Part shown: piece after piece, positions 1 through 8,019 of the stretch
Position numbering within the stretch: the first letter of the stretch is position 1
How the letters are laid out: every line of letters begins with the position of its first letter
DNA from: an uncultured Rhodospirillales bacterium
Lineage (GTDB): Bacteria > Pseudomonadota > Alphaproteobacteria > RF32 > CAG-239
Direction: 5' to 3'
Length of the DNA: 34,894 nucleotides
Assembly (NCBI GenBank): GCA_902761715.1
Contig: CACWLK010000018.1
Location: forward strand, 1 to 34,894
The notes under the pieces: generated by a model
Told to the model about the DNA's origin: nothing
What the model saw: only the letters and a program-made list of their open reading frames with translations
The model's database searches: none
Translations under genes and position numbers: made by a program

Positions 1-1
1 A

Positions 2-777
2 AGCGGACGTGAGTTCTGCCCGGCCTGTGGTATGTACAGCTACAATTGGGACGGCAAAAAACTGCGTAACATTTGGGCATTGGCTCAAGGCGAAAGCGCT
101 AATATTGATAAACCTGTTGATATGGAAGCCAAAATCTGGGGCTTGGAAGCCGGCTTTGATGTTCAAAGTGATTTGCATAATACTTTGGGTGTATTTGCCT
201 CTTATCGTAAAGGTCAATACGACCTCTCCGGCAAGGGTAGCAAACTGCGCTCAAATATCGGCTCTGAAATTGACATCAACAGCTATCTCGCCGGATTGTA
301 TTACCGCTATGACCATAACTTTAACTGGTTGTTCGGTACTATCTATGGCGGTATGCAGGAAGCCGAAGTTGAAACCGAAGACCATATCGCCAAACTTGAC
401 ACCGACGGCATAGAGTTTGGAGCCAGCATTGAGTTTGGTCGCACCATTCCGCTTGCCAAAGACTTGATGTTAGACCCGAGTGTCGGCTTGTACTATACTC
501 AAGTTAACTTTGACGACACCAAAGACAATGTCGGTAAACATTATGAATGGGACGATATCAAACATTTGGAAGCCGAACTCGGCGCCAAACTTGAAAAGCA
601 GTTTGACAATGCCAAAGTATATGTCAAACCGAGTGTAATCCAAACCTTGACTGATGATGACAGCGTAATCATTACCGGCTTACCGATGCCTTATCAGCTT
701 ATACCTGGGCTAACTACACCTTTGGCTCAAGCTATGATGCTTATGCCTTGGGTGCCGGCTTAAACTACGCTTGGTAA
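2..777 (+). CDS. Autotransporter beta-domain, C-terminal part, 5'-truncated by window and frameshifted near its end
   Basis: The gene enters from the left edge, and its reading frame is open from base 2 (first internal ATG at 32). The protein has alternating aromatic and polar strands (MYSYNWDGKK, LGVFASYRKG, YLAGLYYRYDHN, SVGLYYTQVNF), as in an outer-membrane beta-barrel translocator. In this frame it ends at 763 with an atypical tail. From about 684 another frame reads DALSAYTWANYTFGSSYDAY and ends in LNYAW followed by a stop at 775-777. That is the expected barrel end, with a terminal aromatic residue. Restoring one A near 682 (giving LTDA) joins the two frames. So either a real one-base deletion or a sequencing error is present. 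The passenger domain lies outside the window. The restored stop directly abuts the convergent rnfA stop at 778. Confidence 0.75.
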
Positions 778-1359
778 TTATTTTCCTATTCCGGAAAATC
801 CCATAAAAGCCAATGACAACAAGGCCGCCGTAATCAGCACAATCGGTGTGCCTTTTACGGCTTTGGGCAACGCATAGGCGGTTGAATCAATTCTTTCCCT
901 AAGACCGGCAAATAAGATAATTGCCAATGTAAAACCGATGGCATTTGCCAAGCTGAAGCATACGGCATAAATCAGGCTGAATTGTTTTTGGATAGACAGC
1001 AGAGCAACGCCCAAAACGGCACAGTTAGTTGTAATCAGCGGCAAATAAATTCCCAAAGCCTGATATAATGCAGGTGTCGTTTTTTTGAGTATAATCTCCA
1101 CCATTTGTACCAAAGAAGCAATTACCAAAATAAATACAACCGTGCTCATAAACTCCAAGCCGTTCGGAGCCAAAAGTTTATAATATACCAACCATGTTGC
1201 AATGCTTGAGATTGTCATAACAAACATTACAGCGGCGCCCATTCCGGCTGCGGTAGAGATTTTTTTTGAAACACCGAGAAACGGGCAAATTCCCAAAAAT
1301 TGCGACAATACAATATTATTAACCAGAATTGCCGAAATAAAAATCATTGTCAGACTCAT
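778..1359 (-). CDS. rnfA: Rnf electron transport complex subunit RnfA
   Basis: RnfA is a membrane subunit of the ion-translocating ferredoxin:NAD+ oxidoreductase. It pairs with RnfE in an inverted topology. The 193-residue protein is hydrophobic, with about six membrane segments. It shows the family hallmarks ISAILVNNIVLSQFLGICPF near the start, GMGAAVMFVMT, and TTNCAVLGVALL in the middle; the cysteines in these segments are those thought to bind the membrane-embedded iron-sulfur centre shared with RnfE. It is the last gene of the operon, and its start overlaps the rnfE stop by 4 bases (ATGA type), which indicates translational coupling. In most proteobacterial operons rnfA comes first; here it is last. 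Confidence 0.96.
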   Translation of the reverse strand: MSLTMIFISAILVNNIVLSQFLGICPFLGVSKKISTAAGMGAAVMFVMTISSIATWLVYYKLLAPNGLEFMSTVVFILVIASLVQMVEIILKKTTPALYQALGIYLPLITTNCAVLGVALLSIQKQFSLIYAVCFSLANAIGFTLAIILFAGLRERIDSTAYALPKAVKGTPIVLITAALLSLAFMGFSGIGK

Positions 1360-1955
1360 TTGCTCGCTCCACTGATTTTGTTATATCCCATAATTAATGC
1401 GGCCAAAGCCAAAAATGCTCCCGGCGGCATAATAAACAGCAAAATCGGATATCCTCCTTCGCCGATAAAACTCCAACCCATAATCGATCCTGCGCCCAAA
1501 ATCTCACGAACTGCACCCAACAAAGATAATGCCAAAGTAAAACCTATTCCCATTCCGACAGCATCTAAAAAGGACTGAAAAATGTTGTTTTTTGAGGCAA
1601 AAGCTTCAGCTCTGCCCAAAATAATGCAGTTAACGACAATCAGCGGAATATAAATTCCCAGTTTGGCGTGTAAATCGGGCAAATATGCTTCCATCAACAA
1701 ATTTATAATTGTTACAAAAGAGGCAATCATTACAATATAACATGGAATACGTACTTGTGCCGGAATAACGTTTTTTACTAATGAAATAAACATATTTGAC
1801 ATAATCAGCACAAACATGGTTGCCAGTCCCATGCCCAGCCCGTTGCTCATTGAGGTAGTAACACCGAGAGTAGGGCACATACCCAACATCATAACGAATA
1901 CCGGGTTTTCCTTAAACATACCTCTGGTCAGATTTTCCAAGCTCTTACTTTTCAT
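1356..1955 (-). CDS. rnfE: Rnf electron transport complex subunit RnfE
   Basis: RnfE is the second of the two paralogous membrane subunits (with RnfA) of the Rnf complex. From ATG 1955 it has 199 residues. Motifs include NPVFVMMLGMCPTLGVTTSM near the N-terminus and IVVNCIILGRAEAFAS in the middle, matching the RnfA/RnfE/NqrD/NqrE superfamily with paired membrane cysteines. A longer reading frame extends upstream to 2015, but the ATG at 1955 is preferred. It starts MKSKSLENL as in the family, has a GGGAGC ribosome site about 8 bases upstream, and overlaps the rnfG 3' end by only 11 bases. Confidence 0.95.
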   Translation of the reverse strand: MKSKSLENLTRGMFKENPVFVMMLGMCPTLGVTTSMSNGLGMGLATMFVLIMSNMFISLVKNVIPAQVRIPCYIVMIASFVTIINLLMEAYLPDLHAKLGIYIPLIVVNCIILGRAEAFASKNNIFQSFLDAVGMGIGFTLALSLLGAVREILGAGSIMGWSFIGEGGYPILLFIMPPGAFLALAALIMGYNKISGASK

Positions 1956-2526
1956 TGTGAGTAGCTCCCGCAAATTTATTATATGCTTCAACCGCATTTT
2001 TGACTGCGCCGACAACTGCTCGTGAGCTTATTGTGGCACCGGTAACCGCATCAATTTCTCCACCGTCTTTTTTGAGGTCAAAGTTGTCTGTATAAGCATT
2101 TTTGCCGACAAACTGATTACTGAACTGCGGTTCTGTAACCTTGGTTCCCAATCCCGGAGTTTCGCTTTGTTCAACTATTTTATAACCGGTAATTGTTCCA
2201 TCCATCAAAATTCCGATAATTAACTCAATTTTTCCGCCAAATCCTTCATCGCTTGAAGACTTGATAGCAACTGAAGTTATTGTCCCTTTTTCTCTTGCCG
2301 GATAAAGTTCAACGTTACTTCCCGAAATAGAGGTTCTTTCTTCAAACGGGTTATTGTCAAATACGCCGACGATTTCTTTTATGGCACTCAAAATATTACC
2401 GTTTTTAGCATCATCTATCGGTGCTTTTGTAATTTTATATACATAGCCGATTGCCGCTGCCGAACAAATTGCGACAATTGTCAAAACTGTTACCATATTA
2501 AAAAGAGTTGATTTAATTGGTTTCAT
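1945..2526 (-). CDS. rnfG: Rnf complex subunit RnfG (covalent FMN-binding)
   Basis: RnfG is the single-span, mostly extracytoplasmic FMN subunit of Rnf. From ATG 2526 it has 193 residues: a short cytoplasmic start (MKPIKSTLFN), one membrane span at about residues 9-30, then a soluble FMN-binding domain. The flavinylation motif DAVTGATISS is present; Thr at about residue 165 is the expected phosphoester-linked FMN site, loaded by the ApbE encoded at the head of this operon. The SETPGLGTK segment is also typical. The start at 2526 has a GGGAGA ribosome site and lies directly after the rnfD stop. The longer frame to 2574 lies inside rnfD and is not used. Confidence 0.95.
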   Translation of the reverse strand: MKPIKSTLFNMVTVLTIVAICSAAAIGYVYKITKAPIDDAKNGNILSAIKEIVGVFDNNPFEERTSISGSNVELYPAREKGTITSVAIKSSSDEGFGGKIELIIGILMDGTITGYKIVEQSETPGLGTKVTEPQFSNQFVGKNAYTDNFDLKKDGGEIDAVTGATISSRAVVGAVKNAVEAYNKFAGATHNEK

Positions 2527-2527
2527 C

Positions 2528-3511
2528 TTATTTTCTCCCTGTTCCGAAAATCCGCGGATGGCACATTTTATCAATCAATGGTACAAATGCATTCATAATT
2601 AAAATTGCAAAAGAAACACCTTCCGGATAAGAACCGTATTGTCTGATAACAAAGGTTAGTACTCCGCATCCGATTGCAAAGATTATTTTTCCGCCTACAC
2701 TCATCGGGGATGTTGTATAATCGGTTGCCATAAAAAATGCCCCCAACAACAACCCTCCGGACAGCAATTGAGTTAACGGTTCGCAAGTTGCTTTTCCGGT
2801 CAAAAACCAAAATACGATATTAAGCAACATAAACGTTCCGATATAAAATGTCGGAATATGCCAACTGATTACTCTGCGATACAACATCCAGAACAGTCCG
2901 AGCAACAGAGCAATGGCAGATATTTCTCCCATAGATCCGCCGATGTTCCCCCAAAACATATCACTGTAGCTCGGCAACTTATCGGCCAACTCAAAAAATG
3001 AAGTCCCTTTATCGGCATGTTTTAGAATGCCTAAAGTCGTTGCCGAAGTGGTTACATCAACATTTAAAAAATCTTTCCAATTCGGGTTAACCCAAGTTGT
3101 CATTTGCACCGGAAACGACACAAACAGGAACACTCTGCCTGCTAATGCCGGATTAAACAGGTTTTTGCCGATACCACCGAAAGCAACTTTTGTAACAATG
3201 ATAGCTACAAAACAACCGATCAGAACCATCCAAATCGGCATATTGCAGGGGAGGTTATACGCCAACAAAATACCGGTTACAACGGCAGATAGGTCAGATG
3301 TAGAAGGGCGGGTTTTCAGCCAATAACGGCATGCTGCATATTCAAAAAACACACAGCCGGCCACTGCAGTTGCAATGGTTATCAATGCATTCAGACCAAA
3401 CAGTACTATTGCTACTATTCCTGCCGGAGCCAATGCAATAATAACATCACGCATAATTGTCCGTGTATCTGTCGGTGAATAAATGTGAGGTGCAGTTGAA
3501 ACTTTTAACAT
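2528..3511 (-). CDS. rnfD: Rnf complex subunit RnfD (membrane, covalent FMN)
   Basis: RnfD is a polytopic membrane subunit related to NqrB that carries a covalent FMN and is thought to take part in ion translocation. It has 327 residues, starting MLKVSTAPHI with the usual HIYSPTDTRTIMRDVI segment, followed by many hydrophobic spans. The SATT segment at about residues 156-159 fits the (S/T)(G/S)AT flavinylation motif, with Thr158 the likely attachment point. GKNLFNPALAGRVFLF and FMATDYTTSPMSVGGK are family signatures. It lies between rnfC (2 bases away) and rnfG. Confidence 0.95.
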   Translation of the reverse strand: MLKVSTAPHIYSPTDTRTIMRDVIIALAPAGIVAIVLFGLNALITIATAVAGCVFFEYAACRYWLKTRPSTSDLSAVVTGILLAYNLPCNMPIWMVLIGCFVAIIVTKVAFGGIGKNLFNPALAGRVFLFVSFPVQMTTWVNPNWKDFLNVDVTTSATTLGILKHADKGTSFFELADKLPSYSDMFWGNIGGSMGEISAIALLLGLFWMLYRRVISWHIPTFYIGTFMLLNIVFWFLTGKATCEPLTQLLSGGLLLGAFFMATDYTTSPMSVGGKIIFAIGCGVLTFVIRQYGSYPEGVSFAILIMNAFVPLIDKMCHPRIFGTGRK

Positions 3512-3513
3512 GG

Positions 3514-4833
3514 TTATTTCTTCTTTCTGATTTCATATTTGGCAAGTTTGCAATAGTCGAGCAACGGGATACGTGCTGGACAAGAATACGAACAACATCC
3601 GCACTCTATACAATCCAATACATGTATTCTCTTAGCTTCCTGATATTGCCCGTTGCGTACAAAATTGGTAATTGCAAAAGGCTCCAAACCTTGAGGACAA
3701 ACCTCTACACAAGTTCCACATCTTATGCATGGACTAACCTCAGGGGTTACGACGGTTTCTGCCTTCAACAACAAAATACCCGATGTAATTTTTGTAACCG
3801 GAGCATCAATATTAATTCCGGCCGTGCCCATCATCGGTCCGCCGAAAATAATTTTGCCGGTTTCACCGTCTTTTTCGACCTTGTCAATCAGGTACGACGC
3901 CGGTGTTCCCACTCTTACCCTAAAGTTTTGCGGGTGTTTAACGCCGTCTCCGCTTACGGTTACAATACGCTCAAACAAAGGCTTATGTTTTTGCACGGCT
4001 TCATAAATTGCAAATGCCGTTCCTACATTTTGAACCACACAGTGAACATCAATCGGCAGGCACCCTGGAGGGACTTCTCTTCCGGTTACAGCCGCAATAA
4101 GTTGCTTTTCCGCACCTTGCGGATATTTTGTTGCACAAACCTGAACATTAACACCGACATACTCCCGTGTAACTTTTTGCAAAGCCTCAATTGCTGCCGG
4201 CTTATTTTCATCAATGGCAATAATTGCCTTTTGAATACCCAAAGCTTTATTCAAAATTCTGGCACCGATAACGATTTGTTCGGCATATTCTTGCATCAGA
4301 CGGTCATCGGCAGTCAGATAAGGCTCGCATTCAATTCCGTTCAGAATAACACAATCGGCGGTTTTTCCTTCCGGAATATCTACCTTAATCGGTGTCGGAA
4401 AACCGGCACCGCCCATGCCGACAATACCCGATTCTCTTAATGTTTTTACGATTTCATCGGGTGATGCTTCAATATCTCGTACAATGTCAGGGGTGCGGTC
4501 AATTCCTTCTTCCCATTCATCACCTTCAACTTTAATGGTGATCATTTTTTCAAAATAACCGCTACTTACTTCCTGATCTTCAATTTTCAGCACTTCTCCC
4601 GAAACCGAAGAATGCACATCGGCAGAAACAATACCATCTAAATCAGCCAGCAGAGTTCCTACTTTTACTTTATCTCCTTTTTGCACCAAAACTTTTGCCG
4701 GTGCACCGATATGCTGTCTTACAGGAATAACGACAGTTTCCGGCAAACCGGCATCGCTGATTGCAACATCTGACGAAATTTTATATTTATTGGGGTGAAT
4801 TCCGCCAATTTTGAATGACTTAATTTTGTTCAT
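3514..4833 (-). CDS. rnfC: Rnf complex subunit RnfC (NADH/FMN and Fe-S subunit)
   Basis: RnfC is the peripheral subunit carrying the NAD(H)-reacting flavin site and two 4Fe-4S clusters. From ATG 4833 it has 439 residues. It begins FKIGGIHPNKYKIS, has a barrel-sandwich hybrid region (VQKGDKVKVGTLLADLDG, SSVSGEVLKI), the nucleotide-binding GMGGAGFPTPIKV loop, and near the C-terminus CIRCGTCVEVCP and CIECGCCSYSCP for the clusters. The frame remains open upstream to 4950, but that part lies inside rnfB. ATG 4833 has an AGGAAAG ribosome site and gives the canonical N-terminus, overlapping rnfB by 14 bases. Confidence 0.95.
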   Translation of the reverse strand: MNKIKSFKIGGIHPNKYKISSDVAISDAGLPETVVIPVRQHIGAPAKVLVQKGDKVKVGTLLADLDGIVSADVHSSVSGEVLKIEDQEVSSGYFEKMITIKVEGDEWEEGIDRTPDIVRDIEASPDEIVKTLRESGIVGMGGAGFPTPIKVDIPEGKTADCVILNGIECEPYLTADDRLMQEYAEQIVIGARILNKALGIQKAIIAIDENKPAAIEALQKVTREYVGVNVQVCATKYPQGAEKQLIAAVTGREVPPGCLPIDVHCVVQNVGTAFAIYEAVQKHKPLFERIVTVSGDGVKHPQNFRVRVGTPASYLIDKVEKDGETGKIIFGGPMMGTAGINIDAPVTKITSGILLLKAETVVTPEVSPCIRCGTCVEVCPQGLEPFAITNFVRNGQYQEAKRIHVLDCIECGCCSYSCPARIPLLDYCKLAKYEIRKKK

Positions 4834-5662
4834 TTTTCTTTCCTGTAAAGATAATTGCGCCGGTCGGGCAGTTGGCAGCCAGTTGTTCTCCGAATTCCTC
4901 GGCAGATACGCTGGCAGGAATATGTGAAAGATTATTTTCAACTTTAACATCCGGGCAAATTTTGCTGCATTTCATACAACCAATACAAGCGGCTTTGCAG
5001 TTTTTGCGTGCCTGAGCGCCTTTTTGCGTATTGTTACAAGCCACATAAACCCTTACGCCGTCTTTTCCCATCGGCCTGATTTCAAACAGTCCTCTCGGGC
5101 AGATTCTTACACAAGCTCCGCAAGACGTACATTTTTCCGGATTAACTTGCGGCAAGCCTGTAACTTTATTAATCTCCAGTGCGCCGAACGGGCAATTACG
5201 AACACAGTCGCCCATTCTCAAACATCCGTTGGGGCAACCGGTATTTCCGACAAAAACTCTGGAAGCAAGCCTGCAACTCTTAAGCCCTACATATTGTACC
5301 TTGTCAGGCGCATTCTGACAGGTTCCGTTGCAGTGCAAAACGGCACATGTGCGTTCTTTTTCCTGCGCAGTATAGCCCAAACGTTCGGCAACTTTTGACA
5401 TAACCTTTTGCCCGCCGACCGGACAATATAAATTGGCAAAATCGTCGGCAGAAGCTGTAGCGCAACGGGCGGCAAAATTTTGACAACCTGCGCTACCGCA
5501 GGCTCCGCAATTGGCCTGTGGCAACATTGCGGCAATTTCATCAACCAGCGGGTTAGTTTCAACTTTAAATTTTTTGGCTGTAAAATACAGCACTACTGCG
5601 GCAACAATAGCAATTGCCGACAATATTACGACATTATATACAATCAAACTCGTCATCATCAT
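4820..5662 (-). CDS. rnfB: Rnf complex subunit RnfB (ferredoxin-type, long form)
   Basis: RnfB accepts electrons from soluble ferredoxin through several Fe-S clusters. It has 280 residues: an N-terminal membrane anchor (about 5-29), the Fe-S domain LPQANCGACGSAGCQNFA, then cysteine-rich ferredoxin segments (CPNGCLRMGDCVRNCPFGAL, CTSCGACVRICPRGLF, CIGCMKCSKICP) and a CPTGAI end. E. coli RsxB is about 190 residues; this longer version resembles those of Bacteroidota and Clostridia (from memory of the families). Three consecutive ATG codons at 5662, 5659 and 5656 make the exact start uncertain, and none has a strong ribosome site. Confidence 0.94.
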   Translation of the reverse strand: MMMTSLIVYNVVILSAIAIVAAVVLYFTAKKFKVETNPLVDEIAAMLPQANCGACGSAGCQNFAARCATASADDFANLYCPVGGQKVMSKVAERLGYTAQEKERTCAVLHCNGTCQNAPDKVQYVGLKSCRLASRVFVGNTGCPNGCLRMGDCVRNCPFGALEINKVTGLPQVNPEKCTSCGACVRICPRGLFEIRPMGKDGVRVYVACNNTQKGAQARKNCKAACIGCMKCSKICPDVKVENNLSHIPASVSAEEFGEQLAANCPTGAIIFTGKKNEQN

Positions 5663-5729
5663 TAATCTACATGTTACTGATGGCCGTAAAATAGCACATT
5701 TTTTAAGTAATAAAAGAGATTTTTTATAC

Positions 5730-6134
5730 TTATCTTATCTTTATTTGGAATGATTTATTAAAATATTTTCTCAAGCCCAACATCGTGGGATAATAAACTA
5801 CCAACGAGCTTAATGAAAGCACTGCACAGAGCGTTTCGTCAGCAGTTAAAACATATGCAACCGTCATGGTTGCCAGTACAATTACTAAGGGCAGAATATA
5901 TCCCCAAAAAGCGGCATAAAAAGCCTGTGCTCCGCTGATAACAACTTCAACTTTTTGTCCTACGACATATTTTGTACCATCATCAATTGCCACTGAAATT
6001 TCATGTTGCTCCTTGGCTTGGCCGCAGGCATCTTTCAAAGCACATTTTCCGCAGGCCTCACTTCTTTCAAAACTTGCGGTTATGGCATCTTTTGAGACAG
6101 ATGTAACGATTGCTGTATGGACAATTTCGCTCAT
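5730..6134 (-). CDS. RseC/MucC-like (SoxR-reducing system) protein
   Basis: This 134-residue protein has a cysteine-rich N-terminal half (ACGKCALKDACG) followed by two membrane spans (about residues 69-110: FWGYILPLVIVLATMTVAYV and LCAVLSLSSLVVYYPTML). That is the RseC/MucC/RnfH-adjacent family architecture. In E. coli RseC works with Rsx (Rnf) in keeping SoxR reduced. Linked to rnf genes elsewhere, it is probably an Rnf accessory protein, and no SoxR is visible here. Its start overlaps the apbE stop by 4 bases, and it is followed by rnfB after 67 bases, so it is operon-internal. Confidence 0.85.
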   Translation of the reverse strand: MSEIVHTAIVTSVSKDAITASFERSEACGKCALKDACGQAKEQHEISVAIDDGTKYVVGQKVEVVISGAQAFYAAFWGYILPLVIVLATMTVAYVLTADETLCAVLSLSSLVVYYPTMLGLRKYFNKSFQIKIR

Positions 6135-7150
6135 TTTATACCCAATTTTTGTGCCGCATCGGATATAATCGGAACAATGTTTTTGTTTTCGTCTTTTACA
6201 AACATTACGGTTGCCAAATTATTTTGAGCAATAAAGCCTTTGGCTTTTTCTTCACCCATGGCCATAATTGCAGTGGCCAATCCGTCGGCCATCATACAGT
6301 TTTTATGGAAAACCGTTACCGATACCAAATTGTGCTCTACCGGATACCCAGTCTGCGGGTTAATAGTGTGAGAATACTGTTTGTCATCAATAAAAAAGAA
6401 ATTTCGGTAGTCCCCGGATGTTGCAACGGCATAATCTTTTAAGGTAACAACAAAAGAATTTTCGTTTCCCTCGTTTGTCGGAGTAGCAATTCCGATATTC
6501 CACCCGTTGACAGCATCTGATTTTACACCTGAAGCTACAACTTCTCCACCGACTTCTACCACATAATTATTATAACCTGACTTTTTCAACAGTGCTGACA
6601 ATCTATCAACCCCGTATCCTTTGGCAATTGCGGACAGGTTAAGTGTGGTCTCATCATATTTTTTACGCAAACGTTTAAAATTATTGCTGAACTGGATTTT
6701 ATTAAATCCGGTTGTCTTCAAAATTTCTTTAATCTCCTCTTCACTAGGCAGTTTTTGGATTGCGCCTTTGGTGCCGAACCCCCACAAATCAATCAGCCTT
6801 GCAGTAGTCGGATCAAATGCGCCGTTACTCATTGTATATATTTCATAAGCATTTTTTAACAGCAGGCTCATTTCCGGTGATAGGTCAATCCATTTTCCTG
6901 CCGGCTGACGGTTTATTTCTGAAATTTCGGAACTCATCTCAAATACTGACATTTCGGCATTAACTTTTGCCAGTTCTTCTTTGACTTCGCGTTGCAACAA
7001 ACGGTTTTCATGTCCGGCTTTGACTTTAATGTTATAAAAAGTGCCGAAAACCTGACCGCTTACCACCTGAAATTCATTTTTTTGAGCAGCGCAATACCAC
7101 ACCGTTACGGCACAAACTGAAAACAAAATCAAATATTTTAAAATACGCAT
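6131..7150 (-). CDS. apbE: FAD:protein FMN transferase ApbE
   Basis: ApbE transfers FMN from FAD to Thr/Ser of target proteins outside the cytoplasm, here very likely RnfG and RnfD. It has 339 residues from ATG 7150 (an in-frame GTG lies one codon upstream). An N-terminal hydrophobic segment (MRILKYLILFSVCAVTVWYC) acts as a signal or anchor; the lipobox is not convincing although Cys20 is present. Family motifs: GTFYNIKV, NGAFDPTTARLIDLWGFG, LNLSAIAKGYGVD, VVEVGGEVVASG, and the flavin/Mg region YSHTINPQTGYPV with ADGLATAIMAMG. It is the first gene of the rnf transcription unit, divergent from the gene at 7245. Confidence 0.95.
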   Translation of the reverse strand: MRILKYLILFSVCAVTVWYCAAQKNEFQVVSGQVFGTFYNIKVKAGHENRLLQREVKEELAKVNAEMSVFEMSSEISEINRQPAGKWIDLSPEMSLLLKNAYEIYTMSNGAFDPTTARLIDLWGFGTKGAIQKLPSEEEIKEILKTTGFNKIQFSNNFKRLRKKYDETTLNLSAIAKGYGVDRLSALLKKSGYNNYVVEVGGEVVASGVKSDAVNGWNIGIATPTNEGNENSFVVTLKDYAVATSGDYRNFFFIDDKQYSHTINPQTGYPVEHNLVSVTVFHKNCMMADGLATAIMAMGEEKAKGFIAQNNLATVMFVKDENKNIVPIISDAAQKLGIK

Positions 7151-7244
7151 CACTTTTATATTCCGAAATTAGTAATTATTTTAACTTTAAATGCTATCTG
7201 TTGTAACAATAATAGTATCCATTTTTTCTGAAAGGCAAGTCATT

Positions 7245-8018
7245 ATGAAAGAATATTTTAAGATTCTCAAGCAAAAAGTAAAAAAAACATCTGCACAGGT
7301 GAAAAAAAGTAAAATTATGAACTCGTCAGTCAAAAAAATAAAATCGCTTAAGAACAGCAAAGTTACCGAATATTCCAAAAAAGGGCTGACCGACACAATG
7401 TCTTTCGGGCGTAAAATTTACGCCAAAACCTGTAATTGGTTCAATGTCTACGGTACCAAACTCGGCAAAATCGGCATAAAAGCGCATTGGATAAGCTGGA
7501 TTGGTTTTGGCATAGGTGTTTTTGCCGTCAATTTTTTAGCCTTGGAAATGTATGGCTGGGCACTCATTGCCATTTTGTTAAACCGCATTTGCGACGGTCT
7601 TGACGGTGCCATTGCCCGCTCAACCCAAATTACTAATTTCGGCGTTTTTCTTGATGCCTCGCTTGACTACATTTTTTACGGAGGCGTCATCTGGGGTTTT
7701 GCCTTGGCTAACAGCTATAATGCATCATCAGCCTGCTTTTTAATGTTCGGCTTTACCGCTGCCGCCTGCGCCATGCTCTCATACTCGGTAATTGCTTATA
7801 AAATGAACTCGCAACAATCGCTCAACCTTGATAATTCTCCTTTTTATCTCGGTGGCGTTGCCCAAGGCTCGGAAACACTTGTTGTCTTGATTTTGCTTTG
7901 CCTTTTCCCCAAAGCATTTGTTCCTTTGGCGGTAATTTTTGGTATTTTATCATTAATCAAGGCCTTCAGTGTTATCGTTGCCGCTTATTACAACTTTGTA
8001 ATTATGGCTAAAAAATAA
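7245..8018 (+). CDS. CDP-alcohol phosphatidyltransferase family protein
   Basis: This is a membrane enzyme that condenses a CDP-linked lipid or alcohol with a second alcohol in phospholipid synthesis; the exact substrate cannot be read from sequence. The motif DGLDGAIAR followed by GVFLDASLD (about residues 120-147) is the complete D-x2-D-G-x2-A-R-x8-G-x3-D-x3-D signature. Several membrane spans surround it. The N-terminal 60 or so residues are unusually basic (clusters of KK and KS repeats) and precede the catalytic fold; they may form a membrane-surface helix. The start at ATG 7245 follows an AAGGCAAG ribosome site; a longer frame to 7191 is less likely. It lies 1 base from the next gene, so the two are probably co-transcribed. 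Confidence 0.88.
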   Translation: MKEYFKILKQKVKKTSAQVKKSKIMNSSVKKIKSLKNSKVTEYSKKGLTDTMSFGRKIYAKTCNWFNVYGTKLGKIGIKAHWISWIGFGIGVFAVNFLALEMYGWALIAILLNRICDGLDGAIARSTQITNFGVFLDASLDYIFYGGVIWGFALANSYNASSACFLMFGFTAAACAMLSYSVIAYKMNSQQSLNLDNSPFYLGGVAQGSETLVVLILLCLFPKAFVPLAVIFGILSLIKAFSVIVAAYYNFVIMAKK

Positions 8019-8019
8019 C

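Noticed and set aside
2571..2810. Short minus-strand frame inside rnfD
   Set aside because: Out-of-frame shadow of rnfD with no features of its own.
3457..4440. Long plus-strand open frame of 327 codons opposite rnfC and the rnfD start
   Set aside because: It is antisense to the well-supported rnfC, has a Cys/Asn-rich nonsense-like composition and no family motif.
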